DNA of 64,000 bases, from positions 3,173,102 to 3,237,101 of the forward strand of contig PCDI01000005.1 in NCBI GenBank assembly GCA_002778195.1, in the 5' to 3' direction. The translations under genes were made by a program, and so were the position numbers. Of the stretch, positions 22,682-34,775 are shown piece after piece. The first letter of the stretch is position 1. Each line of letters starts with the position of its first letter. This stretch comes from Raffaelea ambrosiae. Its lineage: Eukaryota; Ascomycota; Sordariomycetes; Ophiostomatales; Ophiostomataceae. Under the pieces are notes generated by a model that had not been told where the DNA came from, did not search any database, and saw only the letters and a program-made list of their open reading frames with translations.

Positions 22682-25600
22682 TTACTCGGATCTTGCACTC
22701 TTTGTTTTCTTGCTGCGGAGCTTCATCATGATGACCACAAGGGTGTACGATGTGATACAGAAGAGAGCAGTGATGCCGGTCTACATTGCACATCTCGTTA
22801 GTTTTGTTTCTTCCAGCAGTCATTGCCAAAGGCAGAACAAGCGGTCCACTTACGTCTCTCCACGCGTAGTACTTTTCGTTGATATTGAACGTCTTGGCGT
22901 AGTCGGCACCCGTCTCGTACGGGCAGTACTGACAGTTCGACGTGCTGTCGCTGTTGCTGATGTATCCCGCATTGGATGCCAGGAAGTCGGCCATGTACTG
23001 CCCGCATGTCTGGCCACTGGGGGGGTTGAAGACCGTCATCTCCTTGGCCTTGCACTTCACCTGGACGTCCCAAAGGACGGTGCCTAACAGACCACCAACC
23101 AGGTAGGTGAAGGGATCGAGGTACGACAGCCAGTATTTCCAGAAGGGCTGCATGAGAGGGTAGGGGACCACAACGCCACAGAAGGAAATCAGACCGGCAC
23201 CAATGAGGAGCGGGTTGCTGATGGCGGCAAAGTAAACATTGGGCGCGTATGCAGCAATGGCCTGGCCGATGGAGGTATACAGAAACTCGTAGACTATGCA
23301 AGTGTCAGAGATGTGGAGGAAACCCAAAAAAAAAAAAAAAAAAGACAAGCAAGCCTGTTTCGCGCGACTTACAGATCATCTGCAGGTACATGTGGCCTGA
23401 AATCGACGCCTTGACAGGAAATCCAGCAGTGAAGTACCAGCAGCCGAAGTACACCGTCGCACAGATAATGAGATAGGGAATCTCAGACATCATCTGTGCC
23501 AAGACGAATGCCACCCAGTGGTATGTCTTGGACTGTGGACTCAGTTCGATGGTTAGCGACCGTGCTTGCAGATGGTGTTGGTAGGAGGGGTATTTCGACA
23601 CTGACCTTCTTCTCGCGTGTCTCAAACAGATCGCGGTTGTGCAAGAAGAACGGCTGCATCTGGTTGATGCACCCAGGCGCCACGAAAACAAAGTTGAAAA
23701 CAGCAAACAGCCGGAGTTGCAGATCAAAGGAGCCGTTGCCCATCTTCCAGAAGGTGAAGCCTCCAAATAGGGCAGCAAACATGTGCAAAGTGATCTTGTT
23801 CCAGATATAATCCTGCGCAACTGTCAGCTGGGTGCAAAGGGCGATAGAAAATGAGTGCACAGGTTGTGAGGCTTACAGGAGATCTCCACAGCTGGATCAT
23901 GAGTCTGTGCAGAACCATTCTAAACTGGAAATACTTGGGCGACGCAAACTCCTGGGTGTCCTCAACCTCGCCCACGGCGGCCTCAGCCGACTGTTTGCTG
24001 ATTACCTCGAGCTGTTCGCGGGCCCGCTGCCTCTCGGGAGACTTATCCCAGGTCGTCACCCAATCCACACCGTCGACACCCTTGCCCTGAATGACCTCGA
24101 CGATGTGATCGGCGGGGTTCACATTATCCGGGCAAGGAGCTCCGTTGCGGGCAAAGTAGCCCAGTACCACGTTGGAATCCTGTCCGGCTGCAAACTGTTA
24201 GTCACGCCAGATGTCCACCGCAGCTGAAAAATCAGAACAGAACTCACTCTCTCCGAAATAGGCCATCCTGCCGCCCTTTGCCAGCAGCAGAAGAGAGTCA
24301 AAGGCGTCAAAAAGAACGGCCGACGGCTGGTGAATAGTGCACTGGCATGGTGGTTAGCCGACACAGCTCTGCATACAGTTGCGTTCACTTTTTTCCCGGC
24401 ACATACAAGAACAGCCTGGCCGCCATCGACGAGACGCCGGAGGAACCGGATGATGTTGTAGGCAGACTGGCCATCGAGACCAGAGGTGGGCTCGTCCAGA
24501 AACAGGAGAGTCGGCTTGGCCACCAGCTCAACACCGAGTGTGACACGCTTCCGCTGTTCGATGCTCAAGCCAGCGCCCGGAGCTAAAATGTGTGTTCGAG
24601 GTAAGCCAGTGCTCGCATCCTATGGGCAGACCAATACAGTGTATGGGTGGCAAAAGTGGCAAAAGAGAACTCACTTCCAATCAAAGCATCGGTGAACTCG
24701 CGAAGCTCCAGAAGATCAATGATATGCTCGACATAGGCCAGTTTCTCAGACCTCGGCACATCCCTCGGTTGGCGGAGAAGTGCAGAGAATTGCAAGGCTT
24801 CTTTGACCGTGGCCGTGTCCTCGTGCACATCCATTTGCTCGCAATATCCAGTCATCCGTTGGAAGCTGATGCCTTGCGGTTTGCCGTCGATCAGGATAGA
24901 TCCGCGGATTTCGCCAAAGTCTTTGCGCTGGGCCAGGACATCAAGGAGTCTTGCATTCTGTGTTAGCTTGGGCAGACATCACACAATCGCCGTGGCAAAG
25001 AAGGGAGCGAGTACATACGTCGTTTTGCCGGCACCAGAGCAACCCATAAGCGCAACCAAATTGCCAGGCTGCACATATCCGAAGACCTTGTTAAGAAGCT
25101 GCTTCTGGGCACCCTGGTACTTGACAAAGTAGTCCAGGTCATGCCAGCAAAAGGTCGACTGCTTCGTCTTTGTGTCGGACAGAAAGTCGCTCTGTGCCCT
25201 GTTGTTGTTTCTCTCGGACTGCGCCGCTGCTTCAATGTCGTCTTGCCGCTTTCGGTCGCGGATTGTCCGCTTGTACAGGAGCACCGACGATCCGCCGTGG
25301 CTGTTGCGGAACTCGAAGCCAAGAGCTGTGACAACAATGAAGGCAACCCAGAAGCCAATGAGAACACCAAATCCTCTCCAGATGTGGCCAGTGGAGTAGT
25401 GAAACTGCTGGCTGATGTAAGAGGGACCATCGATGACACCGTTCGCATCACTGCCGATGACCAAACATCCCCTGTGAGCCGAGCCCGCGTTTTCGTATTC
25501 TCCGCCGTACGGAATGTACTGGGGCGAGACGCATTGCAGCTTCAGTCCACCGAACTCATTGGCCATCAGTGACTCGAATGCGTACGCGCCCGGGTTCAGA

Positions 25601-28017
25601 TAGAAGATCCAGCGGAACCATGGGTGCATCTTGCTGAACGGAATGAGGTAACCTGAGACGGGACTGTCAATACACAAGAAAATATGAGGACAAATGGTTT
25701 TTTTGTCTTCTTTTTGTCTTTCTTTTTGTCTTTCCTTTTTTTTTCCTTTTTTTTTGTTTTTCTTTACTTCTTTTTTTCTCTTCAGACTCACCTCCATAGA
25801 CGAACAAAATCGTAGACAGCAGACCGGTCAACTGCGATGCCACGCCGAAATGGGAGCACAGAGCGCCCACCATTCTGAACATTTGCACAAATGTCAAAGT
25901 GCTCGCATTGACAATGATCCAGAACGTGAAGAACTTGCCGGCATTGACTTCCAGCGAAGCCATAAAGTAGATGATCAGCGAGAAGAAGGTCACCTGGATC
26001 ATGACTACGGGAATGTCTGTGATGGCGTTCGCAATGCAGTATGCCGAGGGCCGATAATAGCCAAAGCGCTTGTGGCGCATCAGAATGGGCCGGCCCATGA
26101 AGGAGGCAGTCGTCTCAGACATGGACTCCAGCAAGAAGTACAGAACCGGGAAGAAGAGGACACCTGGGCGAAGGAAGATGGACACGCTGGTATGGGGCAG
26201 GTTGTAAAAGAGGCTGCCGCAGACCAAAGCCTGGATGATGGCAGACACAACTTTCACGCCCAAGGAGAGCTTGTCGCCCATCATGATGTGGAATTGTCTG
26301 GGCACAGTGTCAGAGAGGGCATGAACATGGAGAAGCTGGGGACAGTTGTATGGACGAGCGAGCCCACTTACCGAACAGTGCAGTTGGCAATTTGATCTCT
26401 CAGGCCAGCTGTGTAGACACTGCGCTTCCCCGAAGCAATGCGGCGCTTCTTCTCTTGGTGCACGGCAAGGACAAGGTCGTGCACTTCGTGCTCCAGGATT
26501 TCCGGGCTCTCCTCGACGGCGCGCATCTGGGCAAAGGCTGCGCTGCTCTGGTACACGGCCTCGAATTCCTGCGGTGTGTTGGGCACCTTCTCTTCGAAGC
26601 CGGGAGCGATGATACGCTCGGTCATCACCGTAACAGACGTCAAGAAGTCGGCAATATTGGCGCCCTTGGGAACGACGAAGCCCAGGTTCTCAAAGTAGCC
26701 GCGGGCTTGCGAGCGGGGGCCGTAGTAGATCAGGCAGCCGTCGGCCAGGACGAGAACCTTGTCAAAGGTGTCGTAAATGGCGTTGCCGGCCTGGTACATG
26801 GTTGCCACGATGGTCTTCTTGCTTTCGTCGGCGTGGCGGCGCAGCGTCTCGGTGAACTCGAGTGCTGTCTTGGAGTCGAGGCCGCGCGTGGGCTGGTCCC
26901 AGAACTGCACAGGGCTCTGTATTCAGGGGGGGGGCGGGGGAGCATCATCACGGTTAGAACTTGGTCGTTCCCCTCGGCATGCATTGGCAGTAGCAGAAGG
27001 AAGATTTACCTGTCCAGCCATCATCTCTGCAAGAGAGACGCGCTTGCGTTCACCGCCCGAGACACCGCGGATGAACTCGTTGCCGACCTTGGTGCCCGCC
27101 GTGTGGCCGATGCCCAGCGAGTTGAGGACGGTGTCTTTGGTGTGGTGGACATACTGCTTCTTCGTCTTGACATGCGCTTCTCTCTCGCGGGGGGTCTTGT
27201 TCTTGACGGCAAATTTGAGAGTCTGCTCGACAGTGAGGGTTGGAAAGTGGATGTCGTCTGCCGGCAACGAAAAGGATTGCGAGTCAGCCTCCTGTTTGTG
27301 GGTGGTTGCGTTGCCCAATTGGGCACGCAATGTAGTTCACGATGTTCACGATGTTCCCATTGTCCACAATGGTCAGGTCTCACCTTCAGTGTTCAGCGTG
27401 ATTTGCTGTCGGTAGCGCCGTGCCTTGACGTGGTCCAAGCTTCCATACCACACCTCGCCCTCGACCGAGTTGAAGGACTCGCGGTGGTTCGACAAAATGC
27501 GGAGAAGCGATGTGCATCCCGCGCCAGGTCGTCCGAGGACAAGGAGCTAACGCAGCCGTCAGCAAAGCCAGCTCAGGCCACAATTTGGGGATTTTTTTTA
27601 TTTTTATTTTTTGGAGATTTGGAGCTTACCATTTCTCCCGGAACCACCTGCCCAGAGATGTCATGAAGGATTGCCTGCGTAGATGCAATCTGCATTAGTT
27701 CCCGTCTCAACACTCGTTTATTTTTATTCCTATCTGTGGTTCTTTGGCACAAGCTTGGGCACAGTTTGGGTTGCATCTACCCTCTGGGGTGTTTTGTCCC
27801 TGGTGAACGGCACCAGCAGCTGGCGCGGATCAGCATACGACAGTAGCGTGTCGCCCAGGGCTTCGCCAGACGCAGCGACCTTGACAGTCACATTCTTGAA
27901 GGTCAGGGTCAGGCGCTTCTGCAGCTTTTCCTGCGTCTGGTCTGGGTTGTGGTTGAGCTCGACGTCCGTCTCGCTGTTCGCCGACTCGGACGTGGCAACA
28001 TACTCGGGGTTGGCCAT
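22682..28017 (-). CDS. Full-size PDR-type (ABCG) multidrug ABC transporter
   Basis: Fifteen minus-strand exons fit in phase: 27781-28017, 27630-27689, 27384-27546, 27010-27257, 26372-26916, 25792-26297, 25019-25652, 24675-24949, 24407-24582, 24248-24341, 23877-24187, 23606-23812, 23373-23532, 22854-23293, 22682-22780. The product is 1384 aa with the NBD-TMD-NBD-TMD order of the PDR group. NBD1 has the PDR-typical altered Walker A GRPGAGCTS (104-112, Cys for Lys), signature VSGGERKR and FWDQPTRGLDS. NBD2 has a normal Walker A GCSGAGKTT (790-798) and LFLDEPTSGLDG. Hydrophobic helices follow each NBD, and the chain ends in a last helix and a basic tail. Such plasma-membrane pumps export drugs, phenolics or defence compounds. 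Its many introns are unusual for PDR genes, often less interrupted. A Zn2Cys6 regulator lies directly upstream on the same strand. Confidence 0.95.
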
Positions 28018-28547
28018 CGTGGCTGTCTTGTTTGTTCGTCACTTGTGCCGGGCCTGTTCTAGGTCTGTTGCTGCCAATTGCCAATTGGGACAGGGGTCTC
28101 TTCAGGGGTGCCGCAAGCGCAGTCGTAAGGCTTCTGTGCCTGGAGCGAGCTCAGTGATGAAACCCCGTGCCGCGGATTGGTCGAATTGGTCGAACGGGTC
28201 GAATTGGTCTGGCCTTGTCTTCGAGTGCCCTCGCCGGCCAGATTTCTTTCCGTCACAATCGTTATATACCAATGGGCAGCCCAGCCCAGCACGCCAACGG
28301 CGTCGATATCCTATCGCGGGCTCACAGTCACTGACGTGTACATCCGAGAGCCCGTATTTCCGGCCGATCGCAAGCACGCTATGTATACACGGTGTATTAC
28401 TATGGGTATTCGCTAATTTTTGGTGAGCAAAGTGGGCTCTGTCTCGCCCTGCGCCAGGGCTGAGGCGCATAGAGAAGTGCTCGGAGACCTTGCCCACGAC
28501 TGCTATGCCATCTCTCCAACACAGCTCCGCGCTTCGCTGTCTATTGG
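28018..28547. promoter_or_regulatory. ABC transporter promoter region
   Basis: This 530-bp gap separates the upstream regulator's stop from the transporter start, both on the minus strand. It holds CCGCGG at 28170 and direct repeats of a TTGGTCGAA-like motif at about 28178-28208. Confidence 0.5.
28170..28175. promoter_or_regulatory. PDRE-like CCGCGG site
   Basis: CCGCGG lies about 150 bp upstream of the transporter start. On the minus strand it reads TCCGCGGC, one base from the yeast Pdr1/Pdr3 element TCCGCGGA. Binding is untested, and six-base matches also occur by chance. Confidence 0.3.
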
Positions 28548-30880
28548 CTATCTGTACATGGTAAAGTCGGTTGCCAAGTTAGGGTCGATGGACAGAAAGG
28601 CCTCCATGTTCATGGTGGCAAAATCAAAATTCCACCCTACATCGGCGGCCGTCAGGTCGGCCGGGGCCTCGGGATTAACAGCGGCAGGAGATTGCGTCGA
28701 GGATGATCCGGCTTCGTCCAATCCAAAAGGCGTGAACGGGAAAAGAATCGGAGGCAACGTCGTGTTCGTCTCCGGATTTGTTGGGGGCTTGGCTGTGCTC
28801 TGGTGCGCAGTAGAGTGATCCGTCAGCGGCGTAGAAGCTTGTAAATCAACCCGGAAATCCGGATATACGGATTGAACCATCCTTTCCAGGTTCCCCGACA
28901 AATCAACGGGGTGTGCCTGGCTGATTATGGATCTCGGCTTCAGTAGCTGCAGGGTGCGGACGGCTAGTTCGATCCACGGAAGGCTTGCTCGCCCTGTGGT
29001 CTTGTCTTGCAGCACATCAAATGCCAGAACGTGTGACGCCCCTTCCAGGAAGAAGCCATGGTACCGGATATCCTGATATAGCGGTCAGTGTCTTTTTTCC
29101 GGCCAAGGGAGGGCGCTTGGCACATGGCACATACTCTGCACAGCTGGTTCTTCTGAAACACCCCCGAAAGGAACGCAATGGAGTGCCGGGCTGCGTCCAG
29201 ACAGTATTCGCAGGCCGTGTCCAGCCACGCCGGAGGCGTTGGCAGCGCTGTGGGCCCTGATGGGTCGTCCTGTCTCAGTTTGGCACGCAGGACGAGAAAC
29301 GGGCGAAAGGTCAACAGCAGTGTGTGGTGATACACTACGTTTTGCGAGGCTCCTCGTTAGTATACGAGCGGCGCCACCATGCCACTGCCAATAGGCTCTA
29401 AAAGGACTTACTTGTGGATATAATGGTTTGGCAGACGCCAAGCTCGCCAGTGTTCGGGTCGCTGGCGAGACCAAAGTTGAGGTCTTGCCGTTGCTGCTCG
29501 GCAAAGTGACGTAGTTCTCGCCGTATGTCGTTGGCGGCATTCCAGAGGGGTAGCAAGGAGTCGTGATGCTGCTTGTATATGCGAGACACGCACTTGGACA
29601 TGAGACGCGAGAGGTGCACCAACGCCAACAAAAGCTTCTCTTCACTTGGGAAGGGCACGTCCATCTCTGATTCCGGAAACGAGCTCGGCCTTCCAAGGCT
29701 GAAGCAGAGCCACCTGTGCGGGGGGGAGGGGAGTACCCGATTGTCAGCCGATGATACCCTTCTGGAGACATGATTGCTGAATTGGTCAGCTTACGTTTCC
29801 CAGAAAAAGGCACTCCAAATGGTGATGCGCCCTTGCCGAGCATCTTCGGACGAATGTGTGGCGCCAACGTCTTTGTGAAGGCCAGCAGCGACAGCTTTTC
29901 GTACGGCTACTCCAGCCCAGAGGAAGGATGCATTCGGGCGCGCCCGTTCGGTCGAAAAATGAGAGTAAGTGAATGTTAGACACAGTGGACAGTTGTGACG
30001 CAGGGGGGGGGGGGGGGGGGCAGATCGCCCTGATGCAACTTATCATGAGCAAAGCAATCTGCACGGTTTGGATGTTGACCATGTCGTCAAGCGTTGCAGA
30101 CCACTGCTTTGCCTTGCGATACAGATACTGAGCCGGGACCTCTTCCTCCAGCATTGATGCGCCAATGGCCATAGCCAGCACAACAATCGTTGTGTCGGGG
30201 TTTTCTGATTTGAACAACTCTGCCGAATTGTAGAGCTCTGCCAGCCGGTTTCGGAACTCGGTCTTGCTCCAGATGGGCATGACGTGCCAGTACGTGTTCA
30301 GGTACCGGTCCATCAGCCTTTCTGCTTGCGACCGGTCCAGGAACAGGGCAGACGTGTCGTTGATTGTGCTGGGCGCCTCGCTGCCGTCTGCAAGATCGCC
30401 AAAGTATAGGCGGCGGATGTTGAACAGGTCCAGCCCCGGGCCGATTTCCTCGACCTCTCTCGACCCCTCGGTTGCTGGACGCGTGCCCTCCACCTGATGG
30501 TAAATTGAATTGAGCAAAGAGAAGTTGGATGACGGCCCGTAGTACAGCTGCAGAAGCACAGATGGTGAGGCTCGATGTGTGGCAGACACGCTATGGTTGT
30601 GGATGCTGCTCCTGGCCCCGCCCCTCGACGAGCCATCGATATCTGTCCCGGCTGCGTCGCGCAGCATAGCGTCTGAATCTAGCCGATTGGCTCCCGCGGG
30701 CAGCGGGCTCACGGGCGGCAGCTGCACCGACTTACGGACACGGTTCCGGGCTTTCTTTCTGTATACACACGGAACGTGCCGAGTCTTGCAGCGCTGGCAG
30801 GGGTCGGCCCCGTCGCACCGGATCTTCCTTGCTCGACATTCCTGACATGCTTTCGCAATGCGCCACTTTGTCGGGTCCAT
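28548..30880 (-). CDS. Zn2Cys6 transcription factor with fungal_trans domain; first intron acceptor unclear
   Basis: The start at 30880 leads straight into a Zn2Cys6 cluster, CQECRARKIRCDGADPCQRC, followed by a basic linker. Exon 1 runs from 30880 to about 30040. Later exons are clear: about 29961-29795, 29713-29412, 29334-29135, 29072-28548. They carry the fungal_trans core (AGVAVRKAVAAGLHKD, the WLCFSLGRPSSFPESE block, then helical repeats). The total is about 680 aa. The join between ALLMI (donor GTTGCA at 30039) and the next exon has no AG acceptor: between the donor and SHFSTERARPNAS there is a strong CTAAC branch site but no AG where one is needed, and an 18-base G run lies in the same interval. 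Either the splice is non-canonical, the assembly is wrong there, or the gene is damaged. As the upstream neighbour of the ABC pump it is a candidate regulator of it. Confidence 0.82.
30003..30020. repeat. 18-base G homopolymer
   Basis: An uninterrupted run of 18 G (C on the coding strand) falls inside the uncertain first intron of the Zn2Cys6 regulator gene. Run lengths of this kind are often miscounted in assemblies. Confidence 0.9.
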
Positions 30881-31593
30881 AGTGCTATATTTTGTGGTGT
30901 AAAAGCCAATGTTGTGTAGTGAGGAAAAGACGAGGTCTGACCGGGGATTCATGAGGGCGACGTAAAGTTGAGACACTACCAAGCAGTTAGTAATAAAAAA
31001 TGGGGGGGCGGACCCATCCCACATCACCTGATCGCGTTCCACTGTCGCGTCCTGGAGCTTGGCACGCTTCAGGTGTAAGTCGCTAGCTTACTCAATAGCG
31101 ACAGGCTATTTGGCGACTTGCATACAATCCCTCTTTGCTATGTGGATCTGGCGGGGATAAACATGACTGCCGAAAAAAAAAAAACGTTTAAATCGGTGGC
31201 TAGCCTAAGATTCTCCAGAGATTGACGGTTTGCCGGATGTGTCCATCTTTTGGCTTTGAATTACCAGTGTAGGTCTGTTTTCCACTAAACCACCTGAAGA
31301 CCTACTTGGCATCATGCACTGTTTCGCAAATGTACTATAGTAAGTATACCTCAAGCCTTTCCGAATTGGCTTGCAATTCTCACTTTTCGCGTGTGTAGAA
31401 CAATCCATTCGGCACGCAATTTTTCATGCAGCTATCTAGCACACTACATATATATATATATATGTGAACTTCAAAGCGTACATATAGCCTATACTTCGAG
31501 TCTCTTAAAGCAACTATAACTAGAGAGAATGAATCAAATACGAAAATAGGGCAAAATGCAAAATGCAAAAACACATGGGGGAAACGGAGCTAA
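30881..31593. other. Intergenic: regulator promoter and amine oxidase 3' end
   Basis: No gene was seen. It is AT-rich and holds a short (TA)n run at about 31447-31463. Confidence 0.5.
31447..31463. repeat. (TA)n microsatellite
   Basis: An alternating TA run of about 16 bases lies downstream of the amine oxidase stop codon. Confidence 0.8.
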
Positions 31594-33779
31594 CTAGAGC
31601 CTAGGAGTGGCCTTGCTCTTGTCGCCGACACAGCAGGACGCCGTCGAAGTTTGCGTCGACGAAAACGCATTCTGAGACGTGCTGTCGATGGCCACAGTCG
31701 AAGGCGGAACCCAGAGGGCGGGATTCTTCTGGAAGAAATTGGCGGCTCGCATCATCACACTGACAGGCTCCGTAGGCATGATGGGATAGTCCTCGCACCG
31801 CGGAAAGTGAGTCAAGCCAAACTGGATGTAGCAAACGATATCTGTGTTGACAATCTTCTCATCACGCTCAACCCAATCGGATATGGTCTCGTTGTGCGGA
31901 TGACCAAGCTCACCGGTAGACTGGCAAACATAGTCGCCCGCGGGATACAGCTCATAGTCCCGGTAAGGCACCACCCACAAACTCTTCTGTGCAAAGGCGG
32001 CTCGCTTCCAGACAATGCTGCCGGGTTTGGCCAAAACCGCCGGGCAGTTGTTGTTGAGGATCTTGTAGGCCACCGGCGTATGGGTTGATTCGTTGATGCT
32101 GCTGGGGTTGACAATGTTCCAGGAACGGCTGGTCTCATGGCAATAGCTCGTGGCCGCCTCCTTTGACGTCTGTAGGAGGATTTTCTTGGCATAAAACGCA
32201 TTGCCGTACGGGTTCCCGGGCGAGCCAACCGGGTCGTCCGCTGGGACGGCATCTGTCTGCACCACCGAATTGTTGGGCCCATCAATCTCGGGATCAACAC
32301 GCAGGGAAAAAATGTGTTGGTGGTTGTGGGCATTGATGCGCGGTGCTACTTCCGTGCCGAAGGGGGCAGCTGTCTCAGTTGGGTGCATGCAAGTCGTGTT
32401 CAGCTGTCCTGTCAGCTTCACCTCAAGTTTGTATGTTCCGTCGAGGGAGAAGATGTGGTAGAAACAGTAGTCGTAGTTTGCAGCTGTGATAATTTGAGAG
32501 ATGATCAGCTTCCTGTCACGGGCAGTAATGACCGTCCCGTCGCGGTAGTCCGTATGTTTGAAGAGCAAGCCATTGTCTTCCTCGTGGATGCACACTGCAT
32601 TTTTTATCAGGGCAGCTTCTCCATTGGCAGTCGAAACAACAGCATCCAGGTAATGAATAGCGCCTTTGCAGTCGCATCCCAGCTTCAGGGAATTGGTCAT
32701 CAGACCGGTGCCATACTCGCCCACGTCGAATGCGTGCTTCTTGTGGTGGGGAGCGGTCGGCTCTCCATAGGGCACAACCATCTCAACAACACTGATGCGG
32801 TTGAACAGAGTCCTCTGGCGACCTGCATACGGATCCTCGACACGAACATCGGACAGGACAATGCCCTCGCGATAGTTGAAACCAATGTGCATCTTGAAGG
32901 CGGCCCACGAGATCTCGTTTCCGCGCATGCGGAACGACACACCTTCAGGCTGCGTGATATCAATAGGCTTCAGCAAGTTCTCGACATACTGGTCCTTGAT
33001 AAACTCTGGGAGAAAATTGTGCTCCTCGAGAGGAACCGCAGTGCGCTCTCCGTTGACAAGGCGCATATCCACGCTGAGCACTTCCCTGGTGTCCGTATCA
33101 ACGACAACCGAGAAGTCCAGAGGATGGGCATACTGGTTGTCGTACTTGGAGTTACGATAGTAGAAGAGGCCTTGCTGCAGGCGTCGCTCGCGGCCCCAGC
33201 GTTCGTCATAGCCAATGGCCCACGCATCGATGAACACGTTGTCCATGTTGGTGATTCCCACCTCGTTGCAGGCCTTGATGACGCGAGGGTCAGCACGGCA
33301 GGCGGTCTCAGTGACATCCAAATCTTCAAGAGTCAGTGTAGGGCAGACGTCTTCCAAGTCTTTCCACTCTTCCACTGCCCTCTTTGTCAGGTCGACAACA
33401 ACTTCGGCGACTCCGGCCATGCCCGCCACAAGGACGATGGCAAAGGCCTTGCGCGCGGGACGAGGTCCACGGCGCTCTCGGAAAGCAACATATTCCGCTT
33501 TCGGCGGCTCACGGAGAGTAATGCAATTGAATTTCAGTGTCTTGTTGGTGGCATATTGGCGAATAAGCCGCGCAGCAAGGGGGATCTCTTCAATCGATAG
33601 CTGATCTGTGGCTGGTCAGTATTGCTGCTGTGGAGGGACAGAAGACACCGGCCATCATGACTATGCAACGTACCGAGAGGATGGGGGGTATGCTGGCGTG
33701 ACGGCTCTATTTGAGAGGAACCAGTGCCCTCTTCCCGAAAGATGGCGTACCCGGGAATAGACGTCGTGTCTACGTTCAT
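31594..33779 (-). CDS. Copper-containing amine oxidase (topaquinone)
   Basis: Exons 33674-33779 and 31594-33605 on the minus strand give 705 aa, the normal family size. The N-terminal N2/N3-like domains are followed by the catalytic domain. Tyr413 in AANYDY is the topaquinone precursor (consensus N-Y-D/E). FDVGEYGTG carries the catalytic Asp, HNHQHIF supplies the HxH copper ligands, and THFPRCEDYPIMP the third His. The enzyme converts primary amines to aldehyde, ammonia and hydrogen peroxide. The C-terminus is PRL, a weak type 1 peroxisomal signal, and fungal relatives are often peroxisomal. It is transcribed divergently from an amine/amino-acid permease, with an aldehyde dehydrogenase just beyond, which fits uptake, deamination and aldehyde oxidation in one module. 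Confidence 0.95.
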
Positions 33780-34775
33780 GATTGCAATGGCTGGGCTGAA
33801 GACTTGCCATCCAGAGACGGTTGTTTGATGAAGAAATATGAGTGGCGGTGCCGCACAACTGTAGCAGGGTAGTATCTAGAGTGCCTTTCTGAGACCAACT
33901 GGAGTGATAACGATGCTGGCTATGAGCTTGTGGGATCTCAACATGGACAACGGGAGAGGACAGGGAGCTGCAGGCGTCCTTTTAGACCTGGGAACAAGAT
34001 GTCAAAGACGCCTGTACCTGCCGAAAACGGCATGCTCCAAGCGGCCTTCCATATCTCCGATCATCGCAGTAGTCCCAAAACCTGGAGCAGGACTTTTTGT
34101 ACGTTTTTGGTTAGCACGCACTCTAGGCACCATGACTCCGATTGCTATCTTACAGGCAGGGATAAGTCAAAAAAAAAATAGAGGCAAAAAAAAATTGATC
34201 TGACAAAGCTCGAGCCCTATCAACTTGACTGGACGCCACATAATGTTATCAGGGGGGGGTTCACTGCTGGCAGACCCTGTGTCCCCGCACGATACACCAT
34301 CTTCTGACAAATGGAAACTCGAATCGAGCACAATCAGCACGCCCCGTTGCACCTGTGCCCACGCCTTCAGCACCGAGCCACGCGATAATCAGCTTCCATT
34401 CTGGGGGCGGCATTCTATTCTGAGGGGGGTCATTCAGGGAGATAATAGGTTTCCTTGCATGTCTGCCGTTTTCGAGCACGGACTGATCTTTGGTATCAAG
34501 GGTTGGGATGATGGGAGGTCGTGTAGAGGGAATTATCAAATCCCATAAAACACGGGCACAGCTCCCCTGCGCCTTTGTTCTGCGAGCGTCATTTTTTTCG
34601 CCTCTCATTATTTAAGTTGCGAACTTGCCAGGCTCTCTGGATTTCGTTCTTGTCTGGCCTTCTTCTGGCCAGAAAGATCTTTGTTTTTTTTTTTTGTTTT
34701 TTTGTTTGGGGGTTTCTTTTTTTTTTTCAAGCAGCGCCATATACCTACCATCTGTTCGTCTTATTTTTGTCCATC
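33780..34775. promoter_or_regulatory. Divergent promoter of amine oxidase and permease
   Basis: About 1 kb between two divergent genes holds no convincing gene. CCGAAAACGG at 34021-34030 is a CCG-N4-CGG palindrome of the kind some Zn2Cys6 dimers bind. T-rich sequence directly precedes the permease start. Confidence 0.5.
34021..34030. promoter_or_regulatory. CCG-N4-CGG palindrome, candidate Zn2Cys6 site
   Basis: CCGAAAACGG sits within the shared amine oxidase/permease promoter. Two Zn2Cys6 regulators flank the module, but binding is only a possibility. Confidence 0.25.
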
